A DNA stretch of 31,154 nt from contig CAYXXN010000008.1 of assembly GCA_964469055.1 (NCBI GenBank), positions 1 to 31,154 on the forward strand, written 5' to 3'. The notes beneath the pieces are model-generated. The model saw nothing but the letters and a program-made list of their open reading frames with translations, was not told the origin of the DNA and ran no database searches. The stretch comes from CAYXXN01 sp964469055 (GTDB taxonomy: Bacteria > Acidobacteriota > Thermoanaerobaculia > Multivoradales > JAHEKO01). Below, one piece after another: positions 30,762 to 31,154 of the stretch. The stretch's first letter is position 1. Each line of letters opens with the position of its first letter. Both the position numbers and the translations under genes were made by a program.

Positions 30762-31154
30762 GGCTCGATCTCCTCGACGTGGCGGCCGGCGACCGAGCGG
30801 CGCGCGAGCCAGCGCACGCCCCAGAGGTCTGCGATTCCCCGCCACAGGCGGTTGTGAACTCCGTACTTGCTCGTTCCGTGGCGGCGCGGCCGGTGCGACA
30901 CCGGCACCTCGCGGATGCGGCCGCCCCGCGCCTTGACCAGCGCCGGCAGGAAGCGGTGCAGGCCGTTGAAGGCCGCGAGCTCGGTCAGATAGTCCGCCCG
31001 ATAGGCCTTGAGCGAACAGCCGACGTCGGTGATCCCGTCGTGGAGCACGCCACGGCGGACGGCGTTGGCGATGCGCGACGAGACCCGGCGCAGCCACGAG
31101 TCGTGACGCGTGACCCGCACCCCGGAGACCAGATCGCAGTCCGCGAGCGCCGCG
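30758..31154 (-). CDS. Family 2 glycosyltransferase (dolichyl-phosphate mannosyltransferase/ArnC-like), C-terminal part
   Basis: The frame is open to the right edge, so the N-terminal catalytic part lies beyond the window. The visible 131 residues begin DCDLVSGVRVTRHDSWLRRV and continue with SSRIANAVR, GITDVGCSLKAYRADYL, GLHRFLPALVKARGGRIREV and HRPRRHGTSKYGVHNRLW. This is the end of a GT2 domain of the polyprenyl-phosphate sugar transferase kind. The R-HG-SKYG motif is typical of ArnC/GtrB/DPM1-like enzymes. No C-terminal membrane helices follow, unlike ArnC; the LAB_N protein encoded next may provide the membrane part. The acceptor and sugar are unknown. Confidence 0.88.
   Translation of the reverse strand, partial: AALADCDLVSGVRVTRHDSWLRRVSSRIANAVRRGVLHDGITDVGCSLKAYRADYLTELAAFNGLHRFLPALVKARGGRIREVPVSHRPRRHGTSKYGVHNRLWRGIADLWGVRWLARRSVAGRHVEEIEP

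Noticed and set aside
1..31154. CRISPR array, insertion sequence, prophage, toxin-antitoxin or defence system
   Set aside because: I saw no regularly spaced repeats, transposase or integrase motifs, terminal inverted repeats, or recognisable defence genes; coding density and composition are even throughout.

Overview
The window is about 31 kb of very GC-rich, gene-dense bacterial chromosome. It holds roughly 26 protein genes, one tRNA gene and only short spacers. The longest stretch without a protein gene is about 240 bp (11524-11762), and it contains tRNA-Pro and its promoter. I see no insertion sequence, phage gene, integrase, CRISPR array, rRNA or long repeat, so this looks like core chromosome rather than an island. 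The organism is probably a Gram-negative member of the Acidobacteriota (a Thermoanaerobaculia/Holophagae-like lineage is my guess). The pointers are a secreted protein of the 'VWFA-related Acidobacterial domain' type, a very long GreA fusion, DUF4388 and kinase/PP2C signalling genes, and a MacB-type envelope exporter. The placement is inference from gene content.

Layout. 1-1033 (+): the end of an N-acetylmuramoyl-L-alanine amidase and a small membrane protein. 987-3077 (-): a 696-residue GreA-fusion elongation factor. 3180-6390 (+): a tight four-gene run of RodZ-like membrane HTH protein, all-helical repeat protein, DnaJ-TPR protein and PP2C phosphatase. 6394-11523 (-): the VWFA-type secreted protein, a FadJ-like bifunctional beta-oxidation enzyme and a long-chain acyl-CoA ligase; the last two overlap and form a fatty-acid unit. 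11623-11699 (-): tRNA-Pro(CGG) with a recognisable sigma70-type promoter. 11763-15111 (-): a POT-family and an OPT-family transporter in tandem. 15177-15926 (+): a TerC-family membrane protein. 15927-20210 (-): a four-gene MacB-like system of adaptor, ATPase and two different FtsX/MacB permeases.

20267-23527: a DUF4388 protein (+), a small single-pass protein (-) and a membrane-anchored Ser/Thr kinase-like protein (-) whose catalytic loop lacks the usual Asn. 23607-24401 (+): a secreted LolA-like protein. 24420-24845 (-): ArfB ribosome-rescue hydrolase. 24912-28428 (+): a secreted protein of unknown function, a thiamine-diphosphate enzyme strikingly like human ILVBL/HACL2, and a type I asparaginase, all stop/start coupled. 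28459-29433 (-): a cystathionine beta-synthase/cysteine synthase-type PLP enzyme. 29541-30476 (+): a YheT-type alpha/beta hydrolase. 30486-31154 (-): a LAB_N-domain membrane protein and the C-terminal part of a family 2 glycosyltransferase that runs off the window.

Themes are envelope maintenance and export, fatty-acid catabolism (FadD, FadJ, and possibly the 2-hydroxyacyl-CoA lyase-like enzyme), peptide import, and reversible Ser/Thr phosphorylation. I found no clearly undescribed multi-gene system. The best candidates for a closer look are the HTH/helical/DnaJ/PP2C cassette, the kinase with degenerate active-site residues, the ILVBL-like operon with its unknown secreted protein, and a recurring TAnnnT element 6-9 nt upstream of several start codons that suggests leaderless transcripts.
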